DNA of 64,000 nucleotides. It comes from Leeia oryzae DSM 17879. GTDB taxonomy: Bacteria; Pseudomonadota; Gammaproteobacteria; Burkholderiales; Leeiaceae. A model generated the notes under the pieces. That model ran no database searches and had not been told where the DNA came from. It saw only the letters and a program-made list of their open reading frames with translations. This document shows positions 26,165 through 34,656 of the stretch, piece by piece. A program made the position numbers and the translations under genes. The stretch spans positions 811,982 to 875,981 of the forward strand of contig NZ_AQXU01000025.1 of the NCBI RefSeq assembly GCF_000376945.1. The letters are read 5' to 3'. Positions within the stretch are counted from its first letter, which is position 1. The number at the start of each line of letters is the position of its first letter.

Positions 26165-26205
26165 TACCGGTTAACAGACCGCCTCATTGACATCACGCAC
26201 CCGCA

Positions 26206-26235
26206 CGCCCGTCATGGCAACATGACGGGCGTTTT
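26206..26235. terminator. strong bidirectional-type terminator
   Basis: An 11-bp perfect stem (CGCCCGTCATG at 26206-26216 and CATGACGGGCG at 26221-26231) with a 4-nt loop is followed by TTTT. It lies between the convergent ends of the second secreted-protein gene and the PNPOx-like gene. Confidence 0.85.
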
Positions 26236-26786
26236 CATTCGGCGGTGCCGGCCGGTTCCGCCCGCGGACGGGCAGCGAGCATGGACAGTACCTCGGCCTC
26301 GGTAAATCTGGGGGTGAGATGTTGCGGGCAGTTCCAGTCCCACGCCACCACCCGGATCACCACCGCCCGTTCGATGCGGGCCCGATAACCGGGTGTCGCC
26401 AGTTGCGTCATCAGCCCGGGCGCTTCTTCTGCCTGGATGAGCGTGGCATGGCCCATAAGCTTCAGCCGGCGACGATGGGCGAAATCGATCAGGATCATCG
26501 AGATCCGGTCGTTGTGCTGCAGGTTGTCGCGGCTCAGGTACTGGCGGTTGCCGCTAAAGTCGGCATAGGCCAGGGTATGGGCATCCAGCACCTTGAGAAA
26601 CCCGGCTGGCCCCCCGCGATGCTGGACATACGGCCAGCCGGCTTCATTCACAGAAGCCTGAAAAAAGCAGTCGCGGGCGGCGATGAAATCTACTTCGGTC
26701 TCCCGCAATGCCTGAGGATTGGCATCCAGTTGCCGGACAAGCGTCTCGTCACTGGTCTGCTGTAACTGAACAAAAGGCGAATGCAT
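26235..26786 (-). CDS. pyridoxamine 5'-phosphate oxidase-like flavin-binding protein
   Basis: A 183-residue split-barrel protein of the PNPOx-like superfamily. Visible features include FIAARDCFFQASVNEAGWPYVQHRGG, typical of FMN-binding PNPOx-like proteins, and DFSGNRQYLSRDN followed by RLKLMGHA. Relatives bind FMN, F420 or heme and their substrates vary, so no reaction is assigned. ATG 26786 has GGGAGCAGG upstream; the open frame beyond it is the shadow of the chemoreceptor gene, which ends 41 bp upstream. Confidence 0.82.
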   Translation of the reverse strand: MHSPFVQLQQTSDETLVRQLDANPQALRETEVDFIAARDCFFQASVNEAGWPYVQHRGGPAGFLKVLDAHTLAYADFSGNRQYLSRDNLQHNDRISMILIDFAHRRRLKLMGHATLIQAEEAPGLMTQLATPGYRARIERAVVIRVVAWDWNCPQHLTPRFTEAEVLSMLAARPRAEPAGTAE

Positions 26787-26827
26787 GATCCTGCTCCCGT
26801 AAGTGAGTGGCCGGGTTGAACCCCGTG

Positions 26828-27910
26828 TCAGTCTGCGCTGGCCATCTGTTCCAGCGCCGCCAGCACCTGGTCGCCCGCCTGTTCCATCTGTTGTACGGCA
26901 CCCAGCATGGCGTCGGCGTCGCCTGCCCGGAAACTGCGGATGGCGTACTGGACATGCTGGTGCAACTGCAAATGCGGGGCATTCATGGCCCGATAGGCGG
27001 GCTGGTGCGCGTGATGCAGGCCCTCGCCCTCGTAGTACCATTTGCCCAGCCGGCAATGCGTGTGGTCGACAAAATCCTGTTCGGTTTCCTGACTGAGGCC
27101 GAACAGCACCCGGTACACCCGGAGCTTGAACAGGAGGTGGTCGATCTTGGCAACCTCGCAAAAGCCGCGCAAGGATGACCGGGCCGTGGCTTTCTCTGCC
27201 ATGCTGGCCAGCTGCAACAGGCCAGACATGGTCTGTGCCGCCTGGGCGCCGTTCTGGCTAAAGGCGACGGCCTGACCGGCCAGGGTTTCCATGTGTTCGC
27301 GACTGGCGCGGCTGTCATCGCGGATGCCGGTGACCAGCCGGGCAATCTGCACGGTCGCCTGCGTTGTCCGTTCTGCCAGCTTGCGCACTTCGTCTGCCAC
27401 CACCGCAAACCCGCGCCCGGCCTCGCCGGCACGCGCCGCTTCAATGGCGGCATTGAGTGCCAGCAGGTTGGTCTGGTCAGCCACCTCCTTGATCAGCTGC
27501 ACGATGCCGCCAATCTGCTGGGCGCGCACGTCCAGTTCAGCGACCTGACTGGCGGCTTGCGACGAATTGCTCGCCAGCATTGCGAGCTGGCTGGAGATCT
27601 GCGAGATTTCTGCTGCGCATTGATCTGCCACGACCGACATGTCCGCAGCGCGGTCCCGCTCGTCCCGCATGCCGGTCGCCAGCGTACCCATGCTGCTCTG
27701 GGCCGCCGTCATGGCCCCGGCCATGCGCTGCATCTGCCCGACCAGGGCCATCAGTTGCGTGCGGTCTTGCCCCGCCTGTTGCAACTGGTCAGCCAGGGCG
27801 TCCGCACGTGCCGTCTCGGCAGCCGCCACTTGCTGTTGCGCCCCCAACTGAACTTGCAGGGTTGCCAGCTGCTGCTCCATCTGGCGAAGCTGTTTCCGCT
27901 GAACAAACAT
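26828..27910 (-). CDS. soluble methyl-accepting chemoreceptor with C-terminal CZB zinc-binding domain
   Basis: A 360-residue chemotaxis-type signalling protein without membrane segments. The N-terminus is a coiled coil (residues about 1-60). The cytoplasmic signalling tip reads [22 protein letters not shown], with [19 protein letters not shown] after it. The last 120 residues form a chemoreceptor zinc-binding domain with the pattern KIDHLLFK ... [16 protein letters not shown] ... H. Such soluble CZB receptors are linked to zinc, pH or oxidant (HOCl) sensing in other bacteria. The ATG at 27910 has a textbook AAGGAG; the TTG at 27940 is less likely. No che genes are nearby. Confidence 0.92.
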   Translation of the reverse strand: MFVQRKQLRQMEQQLATLQVQLGAQQQVAAAETARADALADQLQQAGQDRTQLMALVGQMQRMAGAMTAAQSSMGTLATGMRDERDRAADMSVVADQCAAEISQISSQLAMLASNSSQAASQVAELDVRAQQIGGIVQLIKEVADQTNLLALNAAIEAARAGEAGRGFAVVADEVRKLAERTTQATVQIARLVTGIRDDSRASREHMETLAGQAVAFSQNGAQAAQTMSGLLQLASMAEKATARSSLRGFCEVAKIDHLLFKLRVYRVLFGLSQETEQDFVDHTHCRLGKWYYEGEGLHHAHQPAYRAMNAPHLQLHQHVQYAIRSFRAGDADAMLGAVQQMEQAGDQVLAALEQMASAD

Positions 27911-27945
27911 GTCTGCTATCTCCTTGATGACGGTGCTCAATCGGC

Positions 27946-28494
27946 CTAGGCCAATACGCCTGCCCTGACCTGCGGGAAGTCGATGGTCGTCCGGGCCACG
28001 TTGTTCACATAGTTGGTCAGGATATTGAGCGCGACCACCACCACGATCTCGATCACGCTGGCGTCATCAAACCCGGCCTGACGCAAAGCGGCCAGTTCTG
28101 CATCGCTGACGCGGCCATGGTCTGCGGCCACCCGGTAGGCAAACTGCAGTGCGGCGGACAGTTTGGCATCGCTGCTTTCGTGCTGGCGGGCCGCGGTGAT
28201 TTCTGCGGCTGGGATGCGGGCGACATGTTCACCCAGATAGCTATGGGCAGACAGGCAATAGTCGCACTGGTTGAACTCGGCGATCGCCAGGGCGATCCGC
28301 TCCCGCAGCGCCACACTCAGCGAGCTTTTGGCCAGCGCGCCGTTCAGCGACAGATACCCTTCCAGCGCGGCAGGGCTTAGCGCGACCAGCTTCATCAGGT
28401 TGGGGGTAACGCCCAGTTGCTGCTGGACGGCGGCCAGCAGCGGTTGGCTGGCGGTCGGGGCTTGATCTACGGCGGGAATCTGAATGCGGCTCAT
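27946..28494 (-). CDS. AhpD/carboxymuconolactone decarboxylase-family peroxidase-like protein
   Basis: A 182-residue protein of the alkylhydroperoxidase D-like family. The active-site motif is [15 protein letters not shown], with the CxxC pair and the downstream histidine of AhpD proteins. It may reduce peroxides or take part in thiol redox chemistry. The ATG at 28494 follows AAGGAA. It is divergent from a LysR-family gene 136 bp away, a layout usual for a LysR target, and ends 35 bp before the chemoreceptor gene, so the two may be co-transcribed. Confidence 0.88.
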   Translation of the reverse strand: MSRIQIPAVDQAPTASQPLLAAVQQQLGVTPNLMKLVALSPAALEGYLSLNGALAKSSLSVALRERIALAIAEFNQCDYCLSAHSYLGEHVARIPAAEITAARQHESSDAKLSAALQFAYRVAADHGRVSDAELAALRQAGFDDASVIEIVVVVALNILTNYVNNVARTTIDFPQVRAGVLA

Positions 28495-28605
28495 GGTATT
28501 TCCTTTCGGGTGGCATCTGGTTATCACTGGCTTACGGTGTGTAACGCCATGGATGTCACTATGCCAAACGCCACCAGAAAGAAGAATATCTGTAAAATGA
28601 AAGAA

Positions 28606-28628
28606 ATTATTTCGTTCAGAGGAATAAT
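28606..28628. promoter_or_regulatory. LysR-type T-N11-A box overlapping the regulator start
   Basis: ATTATT (28606-28611), an 11-bp spacer and AATAAT (28623-28628) form a perfect dyad with the T-N11-A geometry of LysR binding sites. It overlaps the ribosome site of the LysR gene at 28631 and lies upstream of the divergent AhpD-like gene, consistent with autorepression and control of that neighbour. Confidence 0.55.
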
Positions 28629-28630
28629 CA

Positions 28631-29542
28631 ATGGACAAGTTTTACTGGATGACGGTGTTTGTGGCGGTGGCAGAGGAAGAGAGCTTTGCCGGGGCCGCCA
28701 GACGCCTGGGCATCTCGCCGCCGGCCGTGACACGGGCCATTACCGCACTGGAAACACAGCTCGGGGTGAAACTGCTGCAACGAACCACCCGCCATGTACG
28801 CATTACCGATGCCGGCCAGCGTTATCTGGAAGATGTGCGCCAGATTCTGGCGGCCGTCACCGAGGCCGACGAAGCGGCAGCTGGCGTGAATGCAGCTCCC
28901 CGCGGGCATCTGACCGTCACCGCGCCCGTGCTGTTTGGCAAGCTGTATGTGATGCCGGGCATTGTGTCTTACCTGCAGCACTACCCGGCGATGGATATTG
29001 CCGCCCTGTTTCTGGACCGGGTCGTCAACCTGCTGGAAGAAGGCGTGGATGTCGCGGTGCGGATCGGGTCATTGCCGGACTCCAGCATGAAGGCCATCCG
29101 GGTCGGTCAGGTCCGGCGGGTGCTGTGCGCATCGCCGGACTATCTGGCCAGACATGGTACCCCCGCCACACCGGCAGACTTGCGCGAGCACACCATCATT
29201 GCCGCCAGCGGCGTGACGCCGGGGGTGGAATGGCGCTTTGGCCCCGAGGATGCCCCAGTCGCCGTCAAGCTGCAGCCGCGCCTGACCGTCACCAGCAATG
29301 ATGCGGCCATTGAAGCCGCACGCCAGGGGTTTGGCATCTGCCGCCTGATGTCGTATCAGGTCGCCACGGCAGTCGCCAACGGCCAGCTGCAGATGCTGCT
29401 GCCGGCGGACGAACGGGCGCCGTTACCGATTCATATCGTGCATCGGGAGCCCCGACAAGGCTCGGTTAAGGTCAGAAGCTTTATCGACTGGATGGTCGCC
29501 CGCTTGCGGGCCGACCCGCATCTCAACCCCGAACAGCCCTGA
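28631..29542 (+). CDS. LysR-family transcriptional regulator
   Basis: A 303-residue LysR regulator. The N-terminal winged helix-turn-helix spans about residues 1-60 (SFAGAARRLGISPPAVTRAI) and the periplasmic-binding-protein-like effector domain about 90-295. The PAVTRAI-type recognition helix and the C-terminal VHREPRQGSVKVRSFIDWM resemble the CrgA/AaeR-like group that often controls oxidoreductases. It is divergent from the AhpD-like gene and convergent with the SDR-DoxX gene 10 bp away. The effector is unknown. Confidence 0.92.
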   Translation: MDKFYWMTVFVAVAEEESFAGAARRLGISPPAVTRAITALETQLGVKLLQRTTRHVRITDAGQRYLEDVRQILAAVTEADEAAAGVNAAPRGHLTVTAPVLFGKLYVMPGIVSYLQHYPAMDIAALFLDRVVNLLEEGVDVAVRIGSLPDSSMKAIRVGQVRRVLCASPDYLARHGTPATPADLREHTIIAASGVTPGVEWRFGPEDAPVAVKLQPRLTVTSNDAAIEAARQGFGICRLMSYQVATAVANGQLQMLLPADERAPLPIHIVHREPRQGSVKVRSFIDWMVARLRADPHLNPEQP

Positions 29543-29552
29543 TGCGTCAGGG

Positions 29553-30833
29553 CTATCGTGTTGGAGCGGGGTTATCCGTCAGCCGCCACATCACGAACTG
29601 CATCAGTAGCAGTGGCAGCACCAGACTGAGCGATCCGAACGGCAGCAGCCACAAACCGGGGACAAAACTGCTGCTGATCCAGGTATAGGCCAGCACCAGC
29701 ACGATCTGGAGCGGCCAGAGCCAACGGCGTGGATAAAATGCCAGCATCAGTCCGATCACGGCCGCAAGGGCGCTGGACACCAGCAGGAAATCGGGCGGCC
29801 AACGGGTCACATGGCTGGATTCTAGCCAGGTCCGGCTACCGGTAGTGGACCACGCCACCCAGCACACGCATGCCATCCACAGCCACACCAGCGCCACCGC
29901 AAAGCGGCAGGCCGGCAGCGCCCATGCCAGCACGGACGGGGCCTTGTCTGCGGGGGTGGCAAATGTATCCGGGTCTCTTGGCGTCCGGCCCAGTACGGTG
30001 GTCACGTCGCTGGCATCTGCCGTATTGCTGCCGCTCTGGCTTTCTTCCAGCATTTTCAGGGCATCCGGGGTCAGGGCACTGGCAGGGTCCAGCTGGGCCA
30101 CGCGGCCCATGACAGACGACACCACGTCGGGCAGGTCCAGCACCATGCCAGGTGCCGCCTGCATGCCGCTACGCAAATCTTCCAGGTACTCGGCCATCGT
30201 CATGTCCCGCGGGCCGACGGTCGCCAGGACCTTGGGAGCCCCCTCCTGCATGGTGATCAGTTTGACCACCACCTCGGCCAGATCGGCCGCATGGATGGGC
30301 TGGACCCGTGCGCGACGGGCAAACGGCATGGCCAGCATCGGCAAGGTGGCCAGCATGCGGAACATCTTGCTGCTGGCGCCTTGTGGTCCGTACACAATGG
30401 ATGGGCGAAGAATGGTGGCGTTAAGCTGGCGCTGCAGCAAATCGGTTTCTGCCGCCCCTTTGGTGCGCCAGTACGGGGTAGGTGCCGTTTCGGCACTACC
30501 CAGTGCAGACACCTGAATCACCCTGGGCACGCTGCGCTGCTCGCAGGCAGCAAACAGGGCCACCGGGACGGCCCGGTGCAGCAGGTCAAAGTCGCCGGGC
30601 CGTGGCTCGCGGATAATGCCGACGCAGTTCACCACGGCATCAATGCTGTCGAGCAGCGGCAGCCAGGCCTCCGGTGTGGTCATCCGGTCGAAATCAATGA
30701 CCTGCCAGTGATGGGCATCAGTGCTGGCGGGTTGCCGGCGTCCCACCCCCGTGACCTCATGTCCGGCCAGGCGTAATGCCGTGGTCACATGGCTGCCAAT
30801 CAGCCCGGATGCACCTAAAACCAGTACGTTCAT
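29553..30833 (-). CDS. NAD(P)-dependent epimerase/SDR fused to a DoxX-like membrane domain
   Basis: A 426-residue two-domain protein. Residues about 1-290 form an atypical or extended SDR domain of the NDUFA9/YbjT-like type, starting VLGASGLIGSHV (nucleotide loop) and containing NCVGIIREPRPGDFD and ILRPSIVYGPQG. Residues about 310-426 hold four hydrophobic segments matching the DoxX-like domain that often follows such SDRs. The ATG at 30833 (MNVLVLGASG) follows GAGAGG. The substrate is unknown; a membrane-attached role in quinone or sugar redox metabolism is only a guess. Confidence 0.87.
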   Translation of the reverse strand: MNVLVLGASGLIGSHVTTALRLAGHEVTGVGRRQPASTDAHHWQVIDFDRMTTPEAWLPLLDSIDAVVNCVGIIREPRPGDFDLLHRAVPVALFAACEQRSVPRVIQVSALGSAETAPTPYWRTKGAAETDLLQRQLNATILRPSIVYGPQGASSKMFRMLATLPMLAMPFARRARVQPIHAADLAEVVVKLITMQEGAPKVLATVGPRDMTMAEYLEDLRSGMQAAPGMVLDLPDVVSSVMGRVAQLDPASALTPDALKMLEESQSGSNTADASDVTTVLGRTPRDPDTFATPADKAPSVLAWALPACRFAVALVWLWMACVCWVAWSTTGSRTWLESSHVTRWPPDFLLVSSALAAVIGLMLAFYPRRWLWPLQIVLVLAYTWISSSFVPGLWLLPFGSLSLVLPLLLMQFVMWRLTDNPAPTR

Positions 30834-31168
30834 GTCTTGCCTCTCTTTGGCCCCGTCTGGGGGCCGGATATCCCGTGATATCTGCTTATCATGCCTGTCG
30901 CAAGGAGAGACTGCAATCGGCACTGTCGGGGATTCCCCCTCCCAAGGAGAGATTCTGGCCAGCCGGGGCTGGCTTTCTTGCCGCAAAGCGGTCAAATGCC
31001 GTCAATAAATTTGGTTTACGTCAAATTTGCCTGGCCAAGTCAGGTAAAATGCCGCCTGCAGGGTCCGTCTGGCACAAAACCGGTTAAGACCCTGTAAATA
31101 CGGATGTTTTGTATTGACTTGTGCGCCGATAAATCCTAATCTAAATTATTTAGTTCTGAGAATAAAAT
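30834..31168. other. intergenic region upstream of the ROK regulator
   Basis: A 335-bp stretch without a supported gene between the minus-strand SDR-DoxX gene and the plus-strand ROK gene. It contains a direct repeat of CAAGGAGAGA (30901-30910 and 30943-30952), so ribosome-site-like sequence occurs twice without a usable frame behind it. The right third is AT-rich and holds the ROK promoter. Confidence 0.5.
31114..31142 (+). promoter_or_regulatory. sigma70 promoter of the ROK regulator gene
   Basis: TTGACT (31114-31119) and TAATCT (31137-31142) are separated by 17 bp. The predicted start site lies about 20 bp before the ATG at 31169. A small palindrome, CTAAAT-T-ATTTAG (31141-31153), overlaps the -10 region and is a candidate autoregulatory operator. 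Confidence 0.6.
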
Positions 31169-32317
31169 ATGTCTTCTGGGACGCGCTCTGCGCTGACGAC
31201 CGTGTTGCAAACCATCCGCCAGCATAGCCCGGTCAGCCGGGCCAGCCTGACACGCATGACCGGTTTGTCGCCATCGGTGGTCTCGACCAGTACCAAACAG
31301 TTGCTGGAACGCGGGCTGCTGGAAGAACACGGCATTCATCAGGATACCCTTGGCCGGCCGCAAGTGTTGCTGAAAATCAACCCCTCACACGCCGTTGCCT
31401 TTGGCATGGCGCTGACCTGGAGCGGGTTGCACGCGGTAATGACGGATCTGGAAGGCACCGTTCTGGCCAGTCATGCCGTGCCACTGGTCAGCGATGCGCC
31501 GGATCAGGTGATTGCGCAATGCGTGGCGGAGATGGCCGAACTGCGTAAACAGCACAAGGTGCGCAACAAGGATATCGCCGGGGTCGGGCTGGCCCTGCCG
31601 GGCTGGATCGACAGCGAAACCGGCACCTGTCTCAAGTCTACTGTGCACGGCTGGAACGGGGTGCAGTTCCGCCCGCTGCTGGAAGACGCGCTGGGTTACC
31701 CGGCGTTTGTCGAAAACGATGCCAACGCACTGGCGGTGGGTGAAAAATGGTTTGGCCTGGCCAAGCACTACGAAAACTACGCCGTGGTCACCCTGGTAGA
31801 CGGGATTGGCGCGGGGATTTATACCTATAACCAGCTTTACCGGGGTTCACGCGGAGCGACCGGCGAGTTTGGTCACATCAACATTGCCATTGATGGGCCT
31901 GCCTGTACCTGTGGCAAACGCGGTTGTCTGGAAGCGCTGGCCTCGATCCCGGCCCTGTTGCAACAGGCGGCGGCCGCCGGGTTGCCTGCCGATCTGCCCG
32001 GGCTGACCGCAGCCGCTGTCTCTGGCGACCCAAAAGCACAAGCCGTGTTTGAAACCGCCGGGCGCTATATTGGTTACGCGTTGTCCACGCTGAACCATAT
32101 TCTGGATTTGCAGGCCATCATCATCACCGCACCGGCCGACTACCTGAACCCGTACCTGAAAGAGGCACTGGAAGTCAGTTACCGCGACAACAGCGTGCTG
32201 TTTGCCGATACCCGCATGGATATCCTGTACCAGGAAGAAGACTCCGACATCTGGGCGCTGGGCGCTGCCAGTCTGGCAATCCAGGCGTTTTATGAGCGTG
32301 GTGGCGTCATCCGCTAA
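31169..32317 (+). CDS. ROK-family transcriptional regulator (NagC/Mlc/XylR type)
   Basis: A 382-residue regulator with an N-terminal winged helix (about 1-65, SRASLTRMTGLSPSVVSTSTKQLLERG) and a sugar-kinase-like ROK domain. The latter has GEFGHINI and the zinc-binding CTCGKRGCLE (246-255). In this family the ROK domain binds a sugar or sugar phosphate and releases DNA. The divergent gap, the palindrome at its promoter and the nearby nag operon suggest control of amino-sugar uptake or catabolism; the effector is not predictable. It ends in a 4-bp overlap with the convergent GGDEF gene. Confidence 0.92.
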   Translation: MSSGTRSALTTVLQTIRQHSPVSRASLTRMTGLSPSVVSTSTKQLLERGLLEEHGIHQDTLGRPQVLLKINPSHAVAFGMALTWSGLHAVMTDLEGTVLASHAVPLVSDAPDQVIAQCVAEMAELRKQHKVRNKDIAGVGLALPGWIDSETGTCLKSTVHGWNGVQFRPLLEDALGYPAFVENDANALAVGEKWFGLAKHYENYAVVTLVDGIGAGIYTYNQLYRGSRGATGEFGHINIAIDGPACTCGKRGCLEALASIPALLQQAAAAGLPADLPGLTAAAVSGDPKAQAVFETAGRYIGYALSTLNHILDLQAIIITAPADYLNPYLKEALEVSYRDNSVLFADTRMDILYQEEDSDIWALGAASLAIQAFYERGGVIR

Positions 32318-33300
32318 CCGCTGTGATAGGCCTTTTTGACGGCGTACATCCGCAGGTCTGCCAGTTCCAGCAGTAAATCCAGGTTATGGGTGTCGTCCGG
32401 AAAACTGGCGGCACCCATGCTGACATTCAGATGCAGCGTGTGCCCCTCGAACTCGAACGGCTGGCCAATATCGGCCTGCAAACGTTCTATCGTCGCATCA
32501 ACACCGTCCGGGACATCCACCGGCGCCAGCATGATGACAAACTCGTCCCCGCCCCAGCGGGCAATGGTATCGGACTGGCGTGAGGCCAGCGCCAGCCGGC
32601 GAGCCAGTTCCTTGAGTACGGCATCGCCCACCCGGTGGCCATGGGTGTCGTTGATGGCTTTGAAGTCGTTCATGTCCAGCGCCAGCACGGCGACAGACGA
32701 CTGGTCACGCTCATGCCGGGCCACGGCATTGCGCAGCCGGTCCATGAACAGAGAACGGTTGGCCAGGCCGGTCATGCTGTCGTGGGTGGCTTTGAAGAAG
32801 AGGCTGTCCCGGTCATAGCGGGTGGCAAAATACATGGCCGAACTCACGACATCGGATAACTGGCCCAGCAACTGCTCGTCCTTCTTGCCGAAGCGGTCCG
32901 GTTGCGATGACATGGCTTTGAGTACCCCGACAACCTCCCCCTGATGCACAAGCGGCATGACCATCATGGAACGCAAGCCGATCTGACGGCAAGCATCAAT
33001 GGCCACCCGTGCGTCGGTTTCGGTATCGTTACAGCGGAGCAGTTTGCCAGCCCGGACGCACAGGCCGGAGAGGCTTTCGCCCTGTTTCAGGCGCAGGCCC
33101 AGAAACGGTTCGGCAATGCCGGAAGTGGCGGCGTAGACCATGTCCTCGTTTTCGACCAGCTCGATCACGGCACCATCTGCCTGCATCAGCGGCTGAACCC
33201 GTTCAACCACCAGGTTCATGACCTCGCTCAGGTCTAACCCCAGCCGGGCAATTTCGGACTGGACCTGGATCACTTGCATCAGTTGCGCTTTGGTTGCCAT
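32314..33300 (-). CDS. GAF-GGDEF diguanylate cyclase
   Basis: A 328-residue cytoplasmic protein. A GAF sensor domain (about 15-160) precedes a GGDEF domain with an intact active site, RWGGDEFVIML (248-258), and an intact inhibitory site RQSD five residues upstream (241-244), so product-feedback control by c-di-GMP is expected. ATG 33300 (MATKAQLM) follows GGGAGG; in-frame starts further upstream are less likely. It is convergent with the ROK gene and stands alone. With the HD-GYP protein at 20418-21542 the window encodes both arms of c-di-GMP turnover. Confidence 0.93.
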   Translation of the reverse strand: MATKAQLMQVIQVQSEIARLGLDLSEVMNLVVERVQPLMQADGAVIELVENEDMVYAATSGIAEPFLGLRLKQGESLSGLCVRAGKLLRCNDTETDARVAIDACRQIGLRSMMVMPLVHQGEVVGVLKAMSSQPDRFGKKDEQLLGQLSDVVSSAMYFATRYDRDSLFFKATHDSMTGLANRSLFMDRLRNAVARHERDQSSVAVLALDMNDFKAINDTHGHRVGDAVLKELARRLALASRQSDTIARWGGDEFVIMLAPVDVPDGVDATIERLQADIGQPFEFEGHTLHLNVSMGAASFPDDTHNLDLLLELADLRMYAVKKAYHSG

Positions 33301-33633
33301 TGCCGCCTCCCGCCCCATTGTTCGCGCCGTCTTTCGTCCGGCTTGATACGCCCCGAGTATGGACATATCGCAAACAATACTCAACCCGCTGCCCACCCTG
33401 TCTTGTGGTGCCTGAACATGGCCCGGCGGTTGCACGCAGGTATCCGGCCAACGACCTGTCAGGACAAGCGCGCTGATGTGTCGCGTGATGACATCCGGCG
33501 TTTTCGCAACAACCGGCTGGCATCTCCGTGATCAACAGCTTATACAGGTAACTTTACGCCAAGTTGTTTTGTCTGTGCAGGGTTTTGATGCTGACACGGC
33601 CACTGCATGACATGGCATGCAGTGGCGACGCGC
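33301..33633. other. intergenic region with an inverted repeat
   Basis: A 333-bp gap between the GGDEF gene and the end of the nag operon. Near its right edge is a perfect 10-bp inverted repeat, CCACTGCATG (33600-33609) and CATGCAGTGG (33616-33625), with a 6-bp loop, 9 bp past the NagB-II stop. It may end the nag transcript, but no T run follows on the minus strand. No supported gene. Confidence 0.5.
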
Positions 33634-34656
33634 TTATTGGGTTTTGGTCACCTTGTTGAGGTGTCTTGGGGTATCCGGGTTGCTGCCCCTGGCTTCGGAC
33701 AGCCGGGCGGCCATCACGTAGAACGCCTGAATCGCGAGGATCGGGTCGAGTTCCGGCAGGGCGGCCGTGGGCAAGGTCAGGTCACGGTCGGCCACATCCA
33801 GCGGTGCCGCCAGAATCACGCGCGCACCCAGCTGGCGCATGTCGCGTGCCAGTTGCAGCAAGCCGGCCATGGCCGGGCCACGGGTAGCAAAGATCAGCAG
33901 CGGGTAGCCTTCGTCGATCAGGGCCATCGGGCCGTGCTTGATTTCGGCGCCGGAAAACGCCTCGGCCTGGATGGCAGAGGTTTCCTTGCATTTCAGCGCC
34001 GCTTCCAGCGCCACCGGGAAACCCGTGCCGCGGCCAACCACCATGATGCGGCTGGCGGGGGTTAGCGCCTCGATGGCGGCAGACCAGTCGAGCTGGGTAG
34101 CCTGCTGCAACCCGTCCGGCAGCGCGGCAATGGCGTCATGCAGCGCGGCATCGTCCTGCCAGTGGGCGACCAGACGCGCGCCAGCCACCAGACTGGCAAT
34201 AAAGCTCTTGGTCGCCGCCACGCTCTTTTCTGCGCCGGCGTGCAGGCCAAACGTCCATTCGGCCGATTGCGCCAGTGGCGACGAGGTATCGTTGACCAGC
34301 GCGATGGTACGGGCACCACCCGCACGGAAGTAGCGGATCGGTTCGATCACGTCCGGGCTCTGGCCGGACTGGGAAATGGCAATCGCCAGCGAGTCGCCGG
34401 TGTCCAGCGGCGCTTTTTCCAGCGTCACCAGCGACATCGGCAACGAGGTCACCAGTTTACCGATGCGAGACATGATCAGGTAAGCGAGGTAGGCGGACGC
34501 ATGGTCCGAACTGCCACGGGCCACCGTGACCACGTTACGGGGCGGGTGCTGCCGCAGGCGTTCAGCCACCATGGCGTATTGCGCCTGGTCCTGTTGCAAC
34601 TGCCGACGAATCACGTCTGCGGCACTACACGCCTCTTCAAGCATCAGTGAGCTCAA
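33634..34656 (-). CDS. nagB-II: glucosamine-6-phosphate deaminase, SIS family (NagB-II)
   Basis: A 340-residue protein made of two SIS domains, related to the isomerase half of GlmS and to the NagB-II deaminase described in Shewanella. It would convert glucosamine-6-phosphate to fructose-6-phosphate and ammonia. Motifs include ARGSSDHASAYLAYL, SQSGQSPD, the active-site KSFIAS region and ETSAIQAEAFSGAEIKHGP. The start is a TTG at 34656, decided by AAGGAG with 6-bp spacing; the ATG at 34644 is too far from it. The start overlaps the NagA stop by 20 bp, so the pair is translationally coupled. It replaces the classical hexameric NagB. Confidence 0.9.
   Translation of the reverse strand: MSSLMLEEACSAADVIRRQLQQDQAQYAMVAERLRQHPPRNVVTVARGSSDHASAYLAYLIMSRIGKLVTSLPMSLVTLEKAPLDTGDSLAIAISQSGQSPDVIEPIRYFRAGGARTIALVNDTSSPLAQSAEWTFGLHAGAEKSVAATKSFIASLVAGARLVAHWQDDAALHDAIAALPDGLQQATQLDWSAAIEALTPASRIMVVGRGTGFPVALEAALKCKETSAIQAEAFSGAEIKHGPMALIDEGYPLLIFATRGPAMAGLLQLARDMRQLGARVILAAPLDVADRDLTLPTAALPELDPILAIQAFYVMAARLSEARGSNPDTPRHLNKVTKTQ

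Noticed and set aside
33600-33625. Inverted repeat after nagB-II as a definite rho-independent terminator
   Set aside because: The stem is perfect but no T run follows on either strand, so it is recorded only as an inverted repeat.
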